From the NCBI GenBank assembly GCA_036872755.1, contig JAVHNS010000007.1, forward strand, positions 62,001-126,000: DNA of 64,000 bases, given 5' to 3'. Shown here one piece after another: positions 25,846 through 38,564 of this stretch. The stretch's first letter is position 1, and the number at the start of each line of letters is the position of its first letter. The translations under genes and the position numbers were made by a program. Source of the stretch: Orbilia blumenaviensis. Its lineage: Eukaryota > Ascomycota > Orbiliomycetes > Orbiliales > Orbiliaceae. Under the pieces are notes generated by a model, which ran no database searches, had not been told where the DNA came from, and saw nothing but the letters and a program-made list of their open reading frames with translations.

Positions 25846-26920
25846 TTCTTGAGGAAAAGCATGTTCTAGCAAGATAATTAAAAGATGGTCAGAAAATTAG
25901 CAAATAGTTTTATAGTTATAAAATAGTAATATAACAATTATATTATAGTAATATAGTAAATATATGGTGGTTATATAATAATTATATGATAATTATATAG
26001 TAGTTATATAACAGCTATATGATAACTATATTATGATAATATAACAATAATTTAATTATTATATTATTTAAAAATAATAAATAAATAATTTTTTTAATAG
26101 TTTTTTGATAATTTTATACTAATTTTATTATAATTTTATCAATTTATGTTAATTATAATACAAAATTCATAGCAAATTAATGAATTAATAAATTAATAAA
26201 ATAATTAAGAATAATTAAGAGAATAAAAATAGTTAAAAAAATAAAAATAGTTAAAAGAACAACTAGTACTACAATTAATACTACAATTAATATAACAACT
26301 AATACAACAACTAATATAATAGCTAATATAACAATTAATAAAATAATTAATAAAATAGGTAATTAATAAAATATTTAATTTATTAATAATTAATATAACA
26401 GCTAATATAATAACTAATATAACAGTTAATATAATAATTAATATAACAATTAATACAATAACTAATATAAGAATTAATATAATAATTATTATGATATAAT
26501 AATTAATATAGCAGTTAATAAAATAATTAATAAAGTAATTAATAAAAAATTTAATAAGTTAATAATTAGCATAATAGTTAGTAGAGGACTTAGTAAGTTA
26601 GTAATTAGCATGATAATTAATAAAGGATTTAATAAGTTAGTAATTAGTATAATAATTAGTAAAAAATTTAATAAATTAATAATTAATATAACAATTAGTA
26701 AAGTAATTAACTAATAAGGTAATAAAATAATAACAAATTAAAAAAGAAATTAAAAATAAAATAATAGTTAAAATTTCAAAAATAAATTTTAAAGTTATTT
26801 TTTGTATATATCACATAATTAATTTATATGTGAAAATTAAATTAAATTGAAATTAAATTAAAAAAGAGATTTATGATGGTGAAAATGGTTATGTGATTAT
26901 TATTTAATTTATTTAATTTA

Positions 26921-27567
26921 TACCCAACTGCATTTATGCAGGAGGGTTAAAGTTGAACTAGCGCGAGACACAATCCTACCTAGATCTGCTAAAAAATATA
27001 TTATTTTTAACTAACTTAAAATTTCTTTTTTGAAATTTTGTTATATAAATTTGTATGGGATTTTAAAAATCTTGGTATTATTTTTGAAGTTTTGGTAAAA
27101 AGTTGTTAATAAATTTGAAAATTGATTTTGATAAAAGTCTTCACCATTTTTTTATTTTTAAGTTTATGATTTTAAAATTTTAATATATTTTTTTTAATTA
27201 TTTATTTAATTTTGATTAAGTGAATAGGTTTTTAATTATTATTTTTATATTTTTTTTATTTTTTTAAATTAAGTTATTTTTAGTGAAATCAAACCACATA
27301 AGAATTTTTGATGTTAAAATTATTTTTTATTTAATTTTTTTAATTTTATTTAAATTTAATTCAGTTTTTGTATGTAAAATAATCACATAACACATAAAAA
27401 ATAACATCACAAAATTTTTAAATTTAAATTAAATTAAATTAATTAAAAAATTAAAAAAATAGTTTTAACATCAAAAATTATAACATGATATATATAAAAA
27501 TTATATATTATTTCTTTAAAATCAAGATGCTACAATCAGGTTTGAGTGTTGTGCAGTAGTTTCCTAG
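26921..27567 (+). mobile_element. H1 Helitron-like element, copy d, inside T element
   Basis: 647 bp, heavily mutated: TACCCAACTGC with hairpin CTGCATTTATGCAG at the start, and ACAATCAGGTTTGAGTGTTG, then TTTCCTAG, at the end. It interrupts a TTTATTTAA-type tract that is continuous in T copy 2 (46216-46293). This confirms both ends and the lack of duplication. Confidence 0.75.
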
Positions 27568-27704
27568 TTTAATTTATTAAATTTATTTAACTTAATTAGC
27601 TAAAATTACAATAATATAATTGTTATAAAAACAATCTATAAACAATTTGCAAACTATTATTAAAATAATTATTAAAACTATAATATAATTATAATAAAAT
27701 CATC

Positions 27705-27760
27705 AGAAAATTGTTAGAAAATTGTTAGAAAATTGTTAGAAAATTGTTAGAAAACTGTTA
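27705..27760 (+). repeat. 11 bp minisatellite (GTTAGAAAATT)n
   Basis: Four to five units in T copy 1; about seven units in T copy 2 at 46393-46472. Confidence 0.85.
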
Positions 27761-27958
27761 TAAAAAAAGTCTTTTTATTATTTAGAAAATGGTTTTGAGA
27801 ATAGTAAAAAAATTATGAAAAAATTAGCAAATCATTGCTAAATTATTTGTAAAATAGTGAAAAAATTGAAAACCGGTTTTGAAAACGGTGTGGCAACCCG
27901 CAAACCGTTTTCACCCTGTTTGCTGCCGGTCTTGCAACTCCACCCTTTGTCTCAAGAG

Positions 27959-28161
27959 TAATATTATGACTATAAAAATTAATATATTTACGTATTTTTT
28001 AATAATATTATTAAAGTTTTAATATTATAATAAAAAATATTTAAATTTTATTTGATAGTAAAAAATTTAAAATTTTTTAATTATTATATTTTTTTATTTT
28101 ATTTCAATAATAAATAGTTTGAAATTATTGTAAATATTAATCTTATAAATAATTATTTATA
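27959..28161 (-). pseudogene. LTR-A internal region, outer copy
   Basis: Matches about 47.95-48.21 kb. Flanked by the T element and by an H1 element. Confidence 0.55.
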
Positions 28162-28932
28162 TGCCCGACTGCATTTATGCAGGAGGGTTAAAGTTGAACC
28201 AGCGCGAGGCGCGATCCTACCCAGACCTGCCAAAAAATGTGTTGTTTTTAACGAACTTAAAGATTTTTTTTTTTGGATTTTTGCCATACAAATTTGTATA
28301 AGATTTTTAAAATCTTAACACTATTTTTAAGTTTTAGCAAAAAAATTATTAAGAACTTTTTAAAAAATTATAAAATTAAATTAAGAATTTATATTTACTA
28401 TTTTTGTATTTTTAAATGTATAATTTTAAAATTTTAATATATTCTTTTTTAATTATTTATTTAATTTTAATTAAGTAAACAAATCTTTAATTATTATTTT
28501 TATATTTTTTTTATTTTTTTTAATTAAATCACTTTTAGCGAAATTATAATTACATAACTATTTTCAACATTAAAATTATTTTTTTTTATTAATTTTTATT
28601 TTAAATTTAATTTAATTTAATTTTTGTATATAAAATAGTTACGTGATATATAAAAAAGTGACGTCACAGATTTTTTTGAAATAGAATTAAATAAAATAAA
28701 ATTTAAATAAAAAATGGTTTTGACGTCGAAAATGGTCACATACAAAAGTTATATTAAAATTATATTAATTATTCTATTAGTCATTATATTGGTTATTATA
28801 TTAATTGTTCTATTAATTATTATTAATGGTTATATTGATTATTGATAGTTGTTATATTAATGATTGTATTATATATTCATTTAAAATCAAGATGCTGCAG
28901 TCGGGTTTGAGTGCTGCGCAGCAGCCTCCTAA
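28162..28932 (+). mobile_element. H1 Helitron-like element, copy e (short form)
   Basis: 771 bp with a near-intact head (TGCCCGACTGCATTTATGCA, AACCAGCGCGAGGCGCGATCC) and tail (GCAGTCGGGTTTGAGTGCTG, CCTCCTAA). Flanked by A and T. It contains TGACGTCGAAAATGGTCAC, shared with T copy 2 as TGACGGCGAAAATGGTCAC, and an imperfect 12 bp minisatellite at 28745-28880. Confidence 0.8.
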
Positions 28933-30515
28933 TTTAGTTTTAATTTTTTCATTAATTTTTACTAAATATAAGATAAAATATACTTAAATTTATTATAATA
29001 TTTTATAAAAAATTTAATCTTTTTCTTTAATTTTGGTTTAATTTTTAATTTTAATTTATTTTTCTTATTAAATATTAAATTTAAATTAAAAATATTAAAT
29101 TTTATATTAAATTCTTTATTTAATACATATTTATTATTAAAAATATTAATTAATATAATTGTTAAATTAATATTAATAAATACTATGAAATTCTAAGTTT
29201 TTTAATTAAGAATATAAATCTTTAAATTAATTTTTATTTTATAATTATATTTAATAAAAATATAAATAAAAATTAATTTTTTTAAAATCTTAAAAATTTA
29301 ATAATTTAATAATTTAAAATTTCGTTAAATAATTATTTATACCTTTTTAAATTTAATTTTAATTAATATCTAAATCTTAAAAATATTAAAATTAATAATT
29401 TATTAATTATTCATTATAAAGATATTTTTGAATATTATTATTATTATACTTGCTCTAAATTTTACAGAAATTTAAAAATTAATTTTAAATATTACTTTTC
29501 TATTAAATAAAAATTTAATTTAATTTTTAATTTAATTTTTAATTTAATTTTTAATTTAATTTTTTATTATTAATAATTATATTGATTTTTTATTAATTTT
29601 TTTTTATTATTCTATTTATTCTATTTATTTTTTTTTTATTTAATTTTTTAATAAAATAGTTTTTAATTTAATAATCAAATTAATTATAATAATAACAATC
29701 AATATTATTATTAAATATTTTAAATCTTTCTAACTCTTTTATATATATTTTTTTTTAAAAATAATTCTATTTTATAGAAATTAATATCAAAATTAAAAAT
29801 AATTATTAAACTTTTGAAACAAAAGTCTTTATTAAACTTTTTTATAAAATAAATATAATTATTAATTTAATATAAATTTACTAAAAAACATCACTTATAT
29901 AATAAATTAAAATAATATAAAATTTCTTTTTGTATTTTCCCTAATTAATATGTTTTAAGTTTAATTAAGTGTGAAAATAGTTTTAATTAAAATTCTGTTT
30001 TATTATAATAACTTTAATAAATATTTCATATATATAAAATAAATTTAATTTTATTAATTAAAATCTATTGTCAATTTTTTCTTCTAAATCAATTAATTTT
30101 ACTTAAACAGTTTTACACTGAAAATCCACTTTTAAAAGATTTATTTTTAAAATTATTTCCATAAATTTTAATTCAATAATAATAATCTTTATATAAATTA
30201 ACTTTTAAATTTTCTTTATTTCAATTAATTTTAAATTAATATTATAAAAATTATTAAATAATTTAATATAGTTTATAAATTTAAAAAACTAATTCTTTTA
30301 ATTAAAATAATTATTATTATTAAAATATATATAAATATTATATTTATACTTATAAATAATAAATAAATATTTTTTAAAATTATTAAAATTAAATATTTTA
30401 ATTAATCTAAAAATAAATAATACTTAAATAATAAAAATAAATTAATTAGTGAATTCTTCAATAAATGTTTTATTATATAAATATTAAATATATACCTATA
30501 TTAAACTCATAATTT
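28933..30515 (-). pseudogene. LTR-A internal region with gag remnant, outer copy
   Basis: Collinear with 48.36-49.83 and 50.7-51.04 kb. Minus-strand coding sense. No usable frame. A short TTTAATTTTTAA tandem lies at 29515-29562. Confidence 0.5.
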
Positions 30516-30751
30516 ATGAAAATTAATAAAATTAAATAAAATATATTAAACAAAATTTATTAAATTTAATAATGATTTCAATTAAAATTTATATATATAA
30601 ATAAACTATATGTGAAATAATCCATAAACTAATTACATAGAAAATAATTGAGTATATAAGATGTTAAAGCCACTCTAACTAAAAAACCATATAGGAAATT
30701 AGAAAGATCATATACAGGATGGCTTGCCTAACTTGAATGTAGTATTCTAAT
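30516..30751 (-). repeat. LTR of outer LTR-A element
   Basis: The right half is preserved (GGATGGCTTGCC, GAATGTAGTATTCTAAT); the terminus is TTCTGAC mutated to TTCTAAT. The left half is AT-converted. Confidence 0.7.
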
Positions 30752-32800
30752 AAGAAATTATTCTTTATTTATATTTTTAATTAAAAAGTTAAAAATTTAA
30801 TAACATTTACCAATACCAATTTAATAATTATATTAATTAATATTTTTAATAACAAATACTTATCAAACAAAAATTTTAATATAAAATTTAATATTTTTAA
30901 TTTATATTTAATATTTAATAAGAAAAATAAATCTAAGCCAAAAATAAAATAAAATTAAATAAAAATATTAAATTTTTATAAAATAATGTAATAGATTTAA
31001 TCATATTTTATATCATAAAAATTAATCAAAAAGTTAAAATTAATTTAATTTTTAAAAAAGAAATTGATTAATTTATTAAATTTATATATAAATTAAAACA
31101 AGAAGATTTTTTAATTATAATAATATTTAATTTAAATATAAAATATTTTAAAAAAACTTTTATAATAACTTCTTAAATAAATTATTTTTGATTAAAAAAA
31201 ATAAAAATTATTTTATTATTTTTATAAATAATTATTTTAAATAAATAAAAATATAAACAATAATTTATAAAATTAATATTTATAATAATTTTAAACTATT
31301 TATTATTAAAATAAAGAAAAAAAAATATTATAAAAGTTATATAAAATTTTTAAATTTTATTTAAATAATAAAATAAAAAAGTATAATAATCAAAAATCTT
31401 TAAATTTTTTATTATAACATAAAATAAAATTTAAATATTTTTTATCATAATATTAAAACTTTGATAATATAATTAAAAAATCAATAAATATATTAATTTT
31501 TATAATTATAATATTATTATATAAAATAAACTTATTAATATTTTTTTAAAAAAAATTTATAATTATAATTATTTATTCAAAAAATAATTTTTATATAAAT
31601 AATTTTTTAACTTAAAGTATTTTAAATCTTTTAATTACCTTACTTAATATTAAATATTTAAAAAAAATATAATAAAATTTTATAATAAAAAAAATTTTCA
31701 TTAAAAAAACTAATATTTTTTTAAAAAAACTAATCTAGTTAAATTGATAAACTAATATAACTATTATGTAATTAATAATTTTTATAAATTTTGATTTGAA
31801 ATTTTATTATAAAAATAATATTATATTAATATTTTTATTATTAAAATTTAATTAAAATATATTATTTAATTAAATATATTAAAATTAATTATTATTAATA
31901 TTATATTGAAATTTATTATTAAAAAAACTATATTAAAATCAAATATTTATATTAAAATTAATATTAAAATTTTATGAATAAAAAATCTATAATTTATCAA
32001 ATTATTTAATTTTTTAAATAAAATTAAAATAGATATTTAGCTAAAAATTAATTTTTAAAGTACATTAAAATACCAATTTTTATAAAAAAAATAGAATTTA
32101 TACAACATTTATATTCTTGTTCTTTTATATTATTTACTAACAATATTAAATTAATTAAATTAAAAATTCAATTAATTAATAAAAAAAACAAAAAAAACAA
32201 AATTATTAAATTAAATAATTTAATTAAACATTTAATAATAATTAAATAAAAAATATTTAAGATTAATCACTATGAATAGGAATAATTAGTAGAAAACTAT
32301 TAATAAAAATATTTAAATAAATTCTAAATTATATAGATAAAAACATATTATTAAATTTATTAATTTAAATTAAAATTGGTTTTTTTTTTTAAAAAAAAGA
32401 ATTAAATAACAATTATATTTCATTTATTATTAAATATATTAAAAATATAAAATTATTAATATTATAAAAATATCAATATTTATTATATTTTAAAATAAAA
32501 GTATTTTTAATTAAAAACTATAAAATTATAAAAAAATTATAAATTACATCAAAAAAATTATCAATATAAAACTATTTAAAAAGAATTAAATTTACTTAAA
32601 ATTAATAACTTTTTTAAACTAATAAAATTATTATTTAAATATAAAATTAAATTAATAGTTTATAAAAAATTTTAATTTAATATTAATTTAAATATATATA
32701 TTTTTATAATTAAGTAATAATTTTTAAATTATTTTTAATATTAATTATTTTTAAATATTAAAAACTATATTGATTAAATATTAAAATTATATTTTTTATT
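30752..32800 (+). pseudogene. LTR-A internal region, inverted third copy
   Basis: Reverse complement of the LTR-A internal region (compare 29.04-29.16 kb with 30.77-30.96 kb, and 8.0-9.3 kb with 31.9-32.8 kb). It begins directly at the outer LTR, so the outer element appears to have inserted into an older, oppositely oriented LTR-A copy. No target duplication can be checked, because the outer left end is lost. Confidence 0.55.
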
Positions 32801-35180
32801 TTTATTTTTTTGGACTCTTCTTAAGTGAAGCGAAGCGTAGTGAGGAAGAGGATTTTATAAAAAAGAATAAAAATAATAAATCTAAAATATATTTTATAAA
32901 ATTTTTATAATTCTTTATATTTCTAAAAAAAATAGGTTTTATTGTTAGTATAATTTTTCAAAGGAAAATATATATTTTTTTATAGAAAATTTAATTCTCT
33001 TTAATTGAGAGCAACCATTTAAAATTACTTAAATAAATAATTAATTTAAATTTTTTAAAAATAATATTCAGATTTTATTTGTTATAAAATTTGGTTTTAT
33101 TATATTATTTTTTTTAAAGAATTAATAATTTATATAAATTAAAAAATAAAATATATATATATATTATATAATTAATTTTTTAGTATATATAATAAATATT
33201 AAAAAAAATTTTTAATTATTTTATTATATTAATAAAAAATTATTTGAAATTTTTATTTAAAAATATTATATTAAAAAAAATTAAATATAAATATATTTAT
33301 TTTTATATTAAAAGAATAATAATATATAATTTAAATTTTTTTAATTTTTTTTTAAATATTTTCTAATTTAACATTATTTTAAATTTAATTAATTATAGAT
33401 ATTAGAAATTAAATATTAATAAAATTTTTATTTATTTTAATATTTTTAATATTAATTTTCTAATTTTATTATTTAATTATATATTTTTTAATTTATAAAT
33501 TTAAAATTTTTTAAAAATAATTCTTTTTATTATAAATATAATTATAAAAATTAATTTTTTTAATATAAATTTTTTTATTAAAAAATAATATAGTAAGTTA
33601 AAAAAAATCTTTAATAAAAAAATTTTTTTTTATATATAAAAAATATTCTAATTTAAAATAAAGTTTTTTAAAATAATTTAATAATTTTTTATAAAAACAA
33701 TATATTATTTTATTATTTTTTATTTCAAAATTAATATTAAAAAATATAATTTTTTAATTAAAAAAATATATATATAAATTATTTTTAATAAAGATTAAAT
33801 TTTTTTTTAATAATTTTATTAATAATTTTAAAATTAAAAATTATAATAATAATTTAAATATTATTTATATATTTATTATATAAAATTAATTTATTATTTA
33901 ATTTAAATTTTTTAATTTAAAATATATAAATATTAATTAGATTAAAAACTATAATTATTTTTATAATTAATTTAAAAATTTATTTAAAAAATATAATTTT
34001 GTTATTAAAATTTTTAAATTTAAAAATTATATAATTATTAATTATTTTGTATAAATTTAATATAAAATAAATTTTAACAAATATAATATTTATAAATATA
34101 AATATATATTTAATAATGTTTTTTATTATTATTTTAAATAATAATATAGTTAAAATATTTAAGTAATAAATAATTATATTAATAATAATAAATTATATTT
34201 TCAATTAATTATTAATTAAAAATTTAAATAATTTATTGGTTTTTTTAATTACTTATTTATTATTAATATATAAAAATAATAAATTAATTATAACTAATTT
34301 AAATAATTAAAATAATATAATAATAATAAACTCAAAAATTGTATTATAACAAAAAACAATAAAATAAATCTTTTATAAAAGTTTATATATTTTTAATAAT
34401 TTTTTAAATTTAAAATATAAATATTTATTTTTATATTAAATAAAATTTTTTTTTTAAATATAATTAATAAAATAAATAGGAAATTTTTTATAAAAGAAAT
34501 TATTAATTATTTTATTAATATATTTTATATAAAAATCCTAAATATTAATAATATTATTTTTATTTATGAAGATAATATTTAAATTATTTTTAAGGAAGTT
34601 TAAAGAATTATTATTATATTATTTTTAAATGATAATAAATATATTAAAATTTTTATTTATTGTAAATATTAACTATTTTCTTTTATAAAGATATTTTTAA
34701 TAAATAATGAAATAATTTTATTATATAATGTTAATAGTTTAGATTAAAGTAGTTTAATCTTTTTTTAAAAAAAAAATCTTTTTTATTATAATCTTATTTT
34801 AATATAATTTAAAATTTTAAAAATTATATTATATATTTTTATATAATAATTTAAATTGAATGGTTTTTTTATTATATTCTAAAAATAATATTTTTATTTA
34901 ATTGATTATTTTATATTTTATTAATTAAAAATTTATTATATTTCAAGAAATATATAAAATTTAAATTTAATAATAATTTAATTTAAAAATTTATTAAAAT
35001 TTTTAAATTATTTAATACATATATAATATTATTTTCTTTTTTAATATTAAAAAAATAATTAATAATTAATATATAATTATTATAAAATAATTTAATTAAT
35101 TAAATTAAATTAAAATTAAATAAAATTAATTTTTATTTTTTAATTTTATATTAAAAAATAATTTTTTTTATTAAATTTAC
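32801..35180 (+). mobile_element. E-family element remnant, copy 1
   Basis: Begins near a hairpin and TTTTATTGTTAGTATAATTTTT, shared with the copies at 38521 and 42247. The internal patch at 33.59-33.67 kb (AATAAAGTTTTTTAAAATAA) recurs at 36.3 and 39.65 kb. Superfamily unknown; no open frame. Confidence 0.45.
32815..32850 (+). repeat. Hairpin, stem CTCTTC/GAAGAG, loop with AGTGAAGCGAAGCG
   Basis: CTCTTC at 32815-32820 pairs with GAAGAG at 32845-32850. The loop contains AGTGAAGCGAAGCG. Confidence 0.6.
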
Positions 35181-38100
35181 TTTTTTTTTTTTATATTTTT
35201 GTTTTTTTTCTTTTTGGGGAAAAGTTTGATAATGATTTTATTTTTTGTTATTTTTTTGATTTTTTTAGAATTTTTTTGCAACCCTGAGCGAAGCGAAGGG
35301 GAGTGTATACAAAAAAACAAAATAATAGAAAAAAGACTTTATATTCTATACCAGACACTTTATTCTTATTTTATAAAATAAAAAGATTTTATTATTAAAT
35401 TATAATTCTTTAGTAAAAATATTTAACTTTTATATAAATATATAAATTTGTATACATATATATAAAAATAATTAAAATACTTTTTTTAATATTTTATATA
35501 TTTATTTTTAATTAGTTTAATATTTTATAATATTTTGTATATTATATAGTAAATATATAAAATTATTTTTATTATTAAACCATTATTTTTAAATAATTAG
35601 TTTAATAAATTATTTTAATAAAAAAGAATAAAATATATATATATATCAAATTTTTTAATTATATATAATATGATATATTAAATTTTGTTTTTTTAATTTA
35701 TTTTTTTTTTTTTTAAAAAATTTAATAATAATTAAGCTATAGCCTGTTTTGGGAATTTTTTTAAAAAATAGAAAATAAAAAAAATTAAATTACTTTTATA
35801 TTTATATTTTAATATTATGTTTTTTAATTTTTTTTTTTATAATTTTTTATTAAGAGAATTTTTTAATTATATTATTATGTTTTTAATATAGAATTTTTTA
35901 AAATTTTTGTTAAATAAATTTTTTAAATTAGAAAATTTATTTAATAAAAATTTTAAAATAAATTAAATAAAATTTTTAAATATATTATAATTTTTTAGAA
36001 AATATATTTAATTTTTTTTGATTTTATATTATAAGTTTTATAAATTAATATTTTTTTATATAAAATTAATTATAAATTATAAAAAAAATATATTAGATAG
36101 GTTTTCTATTTTAATTTTTTTAAAATAAAAATTTTTGTTTTATTATTTTTAATTTATTTTTTTTTTAATTTAAAAATATAATATTTTAAAAAAATAATCC
36201 TTATTAAAATAAATTTTTTTATATTTATTAACTTATTTATTATATATTTTTTTATTAAAAAATAATATAATTAATTTTATTAGTTTATTTATAAAAATAT
36301 TTTTTTTTATATAATTAAAATATATTAAAAAAAAATATAATTTTTTAAAATAATTTAATAATTTTTTGTAAAATTTATATTTAATAATATTATCCTCCAC
36401 TTATAAATCTAAATCAAAAAATATATATTTCTAATTAATTAATATAAATTTATAAATTATTTTTAATAAAAATTTGATTTTTTTATAAATAATTTCATTT
36501 ATTTAAATTGTATTTTAAATAATAATAATAATTAATATATTATTAATATATTTTATAATTAAAAATATTATTATTAAAAATATTTTTTTTTATATGACTA
36601 ATATAAAAGTTCATTAAGTCTAATATATAACTTATTTTTATTACAAATTTAAATTTTTATTTAAAATAATATAAATTATTATTAATATTTATATATATAA
36701 ATATTATAAATTAATTAGTAATTATATATAATTTTTACATTAATTTAACTTTAATTAAAATTATAAATAATAAACTAGAAATATATTTTAAAATTATATT
36801 TTTTCTTATTTTTAATAAAAATTATGTAAATATATTTGAATAATATATTATTATATTTATTATAATAATATAGATTTTTTTTTTTAAATTAAAAATTAGT
36901 TTATTAATTTTTCTTACTTTTTATATTATTTAATTATTAATAGTATAAAAATAAAATAATTTAAAAATTATTAATTTTAAAAATTTTAATAATATAATAA
37001 TATAAAATTTAAATATTATATTATAATAAAAATAATTAATTTAATTTTTTTAAAATTTTTATAAATTTTCTATAATAAAATTAAATTAAAAATTTTTTTT
37101 TAAATTTATTAATTTAATAAAAAATAATTTTTTTTTTTTTAAAATGAATTTATTATTTTATATATTTTCTTAATATATATATAAAAAATTGTTTTATTAT
37201 AATTTTTAATTATTTTCTTAATATTTAAATTAAAATATAAAAATTTTAAATAATTTTTATTATATTATTTATTAAAAATAATTGTAATTTTTAAATTTTT
37301 ATTAAAAATTAAAAAAATTATTTTTTTTTAAATAATTTTTATTTAATTTTTAATTAATCTATTTTATTTTTAATAATAATTAATTTAGATATTAATAATT
37401 TAATATTTTTTAAAAAAAATATATTTTTTATATTAAAGTTTTTTTTTAATATTTATCAATATAATAAATATTTTAAAATAATTTTTAATATAATAATTTA
37501 AATTAAATAATATATAAATATTTTTATTTTTAAAAATATAAATTTAGTAAATTTTTTTATTAAATTTATTAAATACTTTAATTAATAAATTTAGATTATA
37601 TTTATAAAAATATAAATAATTCAATTTTTTAAATAATTTTATTTATAAGTTTATAAAAATATACACTAAATTTTTTTGCAAGGGTTTAATAAAAATATTT
37701 AATATTAGTAATTATATAACTTTTTATTTAAATAATTTTAAAATTGAATTTAAAATATAATAAAAATTTATTAATTTTTTTTAATAAGGTTTTTTTAATT
37801 TTATTTTTTAAATGGTAATTTTATTTTCTTTTTTTTTTTTTGTTATTTTTTTTGTTTAATATTTTTAAATTTTTGAATATTTTTATTTTTTAATATTTTA
37901 GAATTAAATTTATTAAATTTTTTTATTATTAATAATAATATTAGTTTTATAAATTTATAAATAAATAAATATAAATTTATTAAATTTAATATTTTTTATA
38001 AATTTTTGATATAATATTTTTAAAATGTTAATTTTATTAAAAAATATTTTATTAATTTTATTTTTAAATAAAAACCTTATTAAAATTTTTTTTAATTATA

Positions 38101-38520
38101 ATTATTTCTTTATTATAAATAATTTAAATAATATAAAATATTAAATTATAATAATTTATTTTAATTATATAAAATTTTTTTATAATTTAATTAATAATTA
38201 TTTTTTTATAATTTATAAATTTTTTAAATTTAATAAAAATTAAAAATTTAATTTTATCAAAATTTTTAAATAAAATTATATTATTTTTAAAAAATTTATT
38301 TATATAAAATTTATAAAATTTTTTAAAAATTTTAATTAAAATATTATTTATATATATATATTAATTTTATTTAAAAAAAATTTTCTTATATAAAATTTTT
38401 ATTTTACCAATTTAATAATAATAATAAAAATAAGATATTTTTTTTTAAAAAAATTTTATTTATTTTTTAATAAATTAAAATTTGTATTAATAATTAAAGT
38501 ATTTTCTATATTTTTAAAAA
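35181..38520 (+). mobile_element. E-family element remnant, copy 2
   Basis: 35.2-37.0 kb is the reverse complement of the 1-1760 copy; the later part (37.3-37.5 kb) resembles 40.7 kb. The short frame at 35199-35381 covers the hairpin and has no support as a gene. AT-saturated otherwise. Confidence 0.45.
35282..35300 (+). repeat. Hairpin, stem CCCT/AGGG, loop GAGCGAAGCGA
   Basis: Stem CCCT (35282-35285) with AGGG (35297-35300), followed by GGAGTGTATAC. It is the same element position as the inverted copy at 1641-1662. Confidence 0.55.
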
Positions 38521-38539
38521 ATATTTTTAAAAATTAGGA

Positions 38540-38564
38540 CTATCCAAAGTGAAGCAATGGATAG
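38540..38564 (+). repeat. Hairpin, stem CTATCC/GGATAG, loop AAAGTGAAGCAAT
   Basis: CTATCC (38540-38545) pairs with GGATAG (38559-38564), a perfect 6 bp stem. Confidence 0.65.

Larger units (their letters stand above)
25846..27958 (+). mobile_element. T element copy 1 (TA-flanked inverted-repeat element)
   Basis: Ends TTCTTGAGG...CTCAAGAG with TA on both sides (25844-25845, 27959-27960). The uninterrupted LTR-A sequence at about 47.93 kb (TATATAATAATATTATAA) shows the empty site with a single TA. A TA duplication is typical of Tc1/mariner/pogo-type transposons, but no transposase is visible. The centre is imperfect minisatellites, RIP-decayed versions of those in copy 2. It is longer than copy 2 through an expanded array (26.2-26.7 kb) and an H1 insertion. 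Confidence 0.75.
3072..30751 (-). mobile_element. Outer LTR-A retrotransposon, nested and truncated
   Basis: Pieces at 3072-3602, 25375-25845, 27959-28161 and 28933-30515 join in order to give the same sequence as the less interrupted copy at 46.7-51.28 kb. The LTR at 30516-30751 closes the right end. Coding sense is minus, judged from the Gag-like reading of the plus-strand copy at 54.6-55.3 kb. The left end is truncated at about 3072. It is interrupted by the inner LTR-A copy, a T element and an H1 element. Copia or Gypsy membership cannot be decided, because reverse transcriptase motifs are too decayed to read. Confidence 0.65.

Noticed and set aside
26200..26720. Possible CRISPR-like array of spaced repeats
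   Set aside because: Units are adjacent and degenerate with no spacers. It is a decayed minisatellite in the T element, and the genome looks fungal.
35199..35381. 60-codon frame containing NPERSEGE
   Set aside because: The peptide comes from the hairpin repeat CCTGAGCGAAGCGAAGGGG. The neighbouring copies of this repeat are not open.
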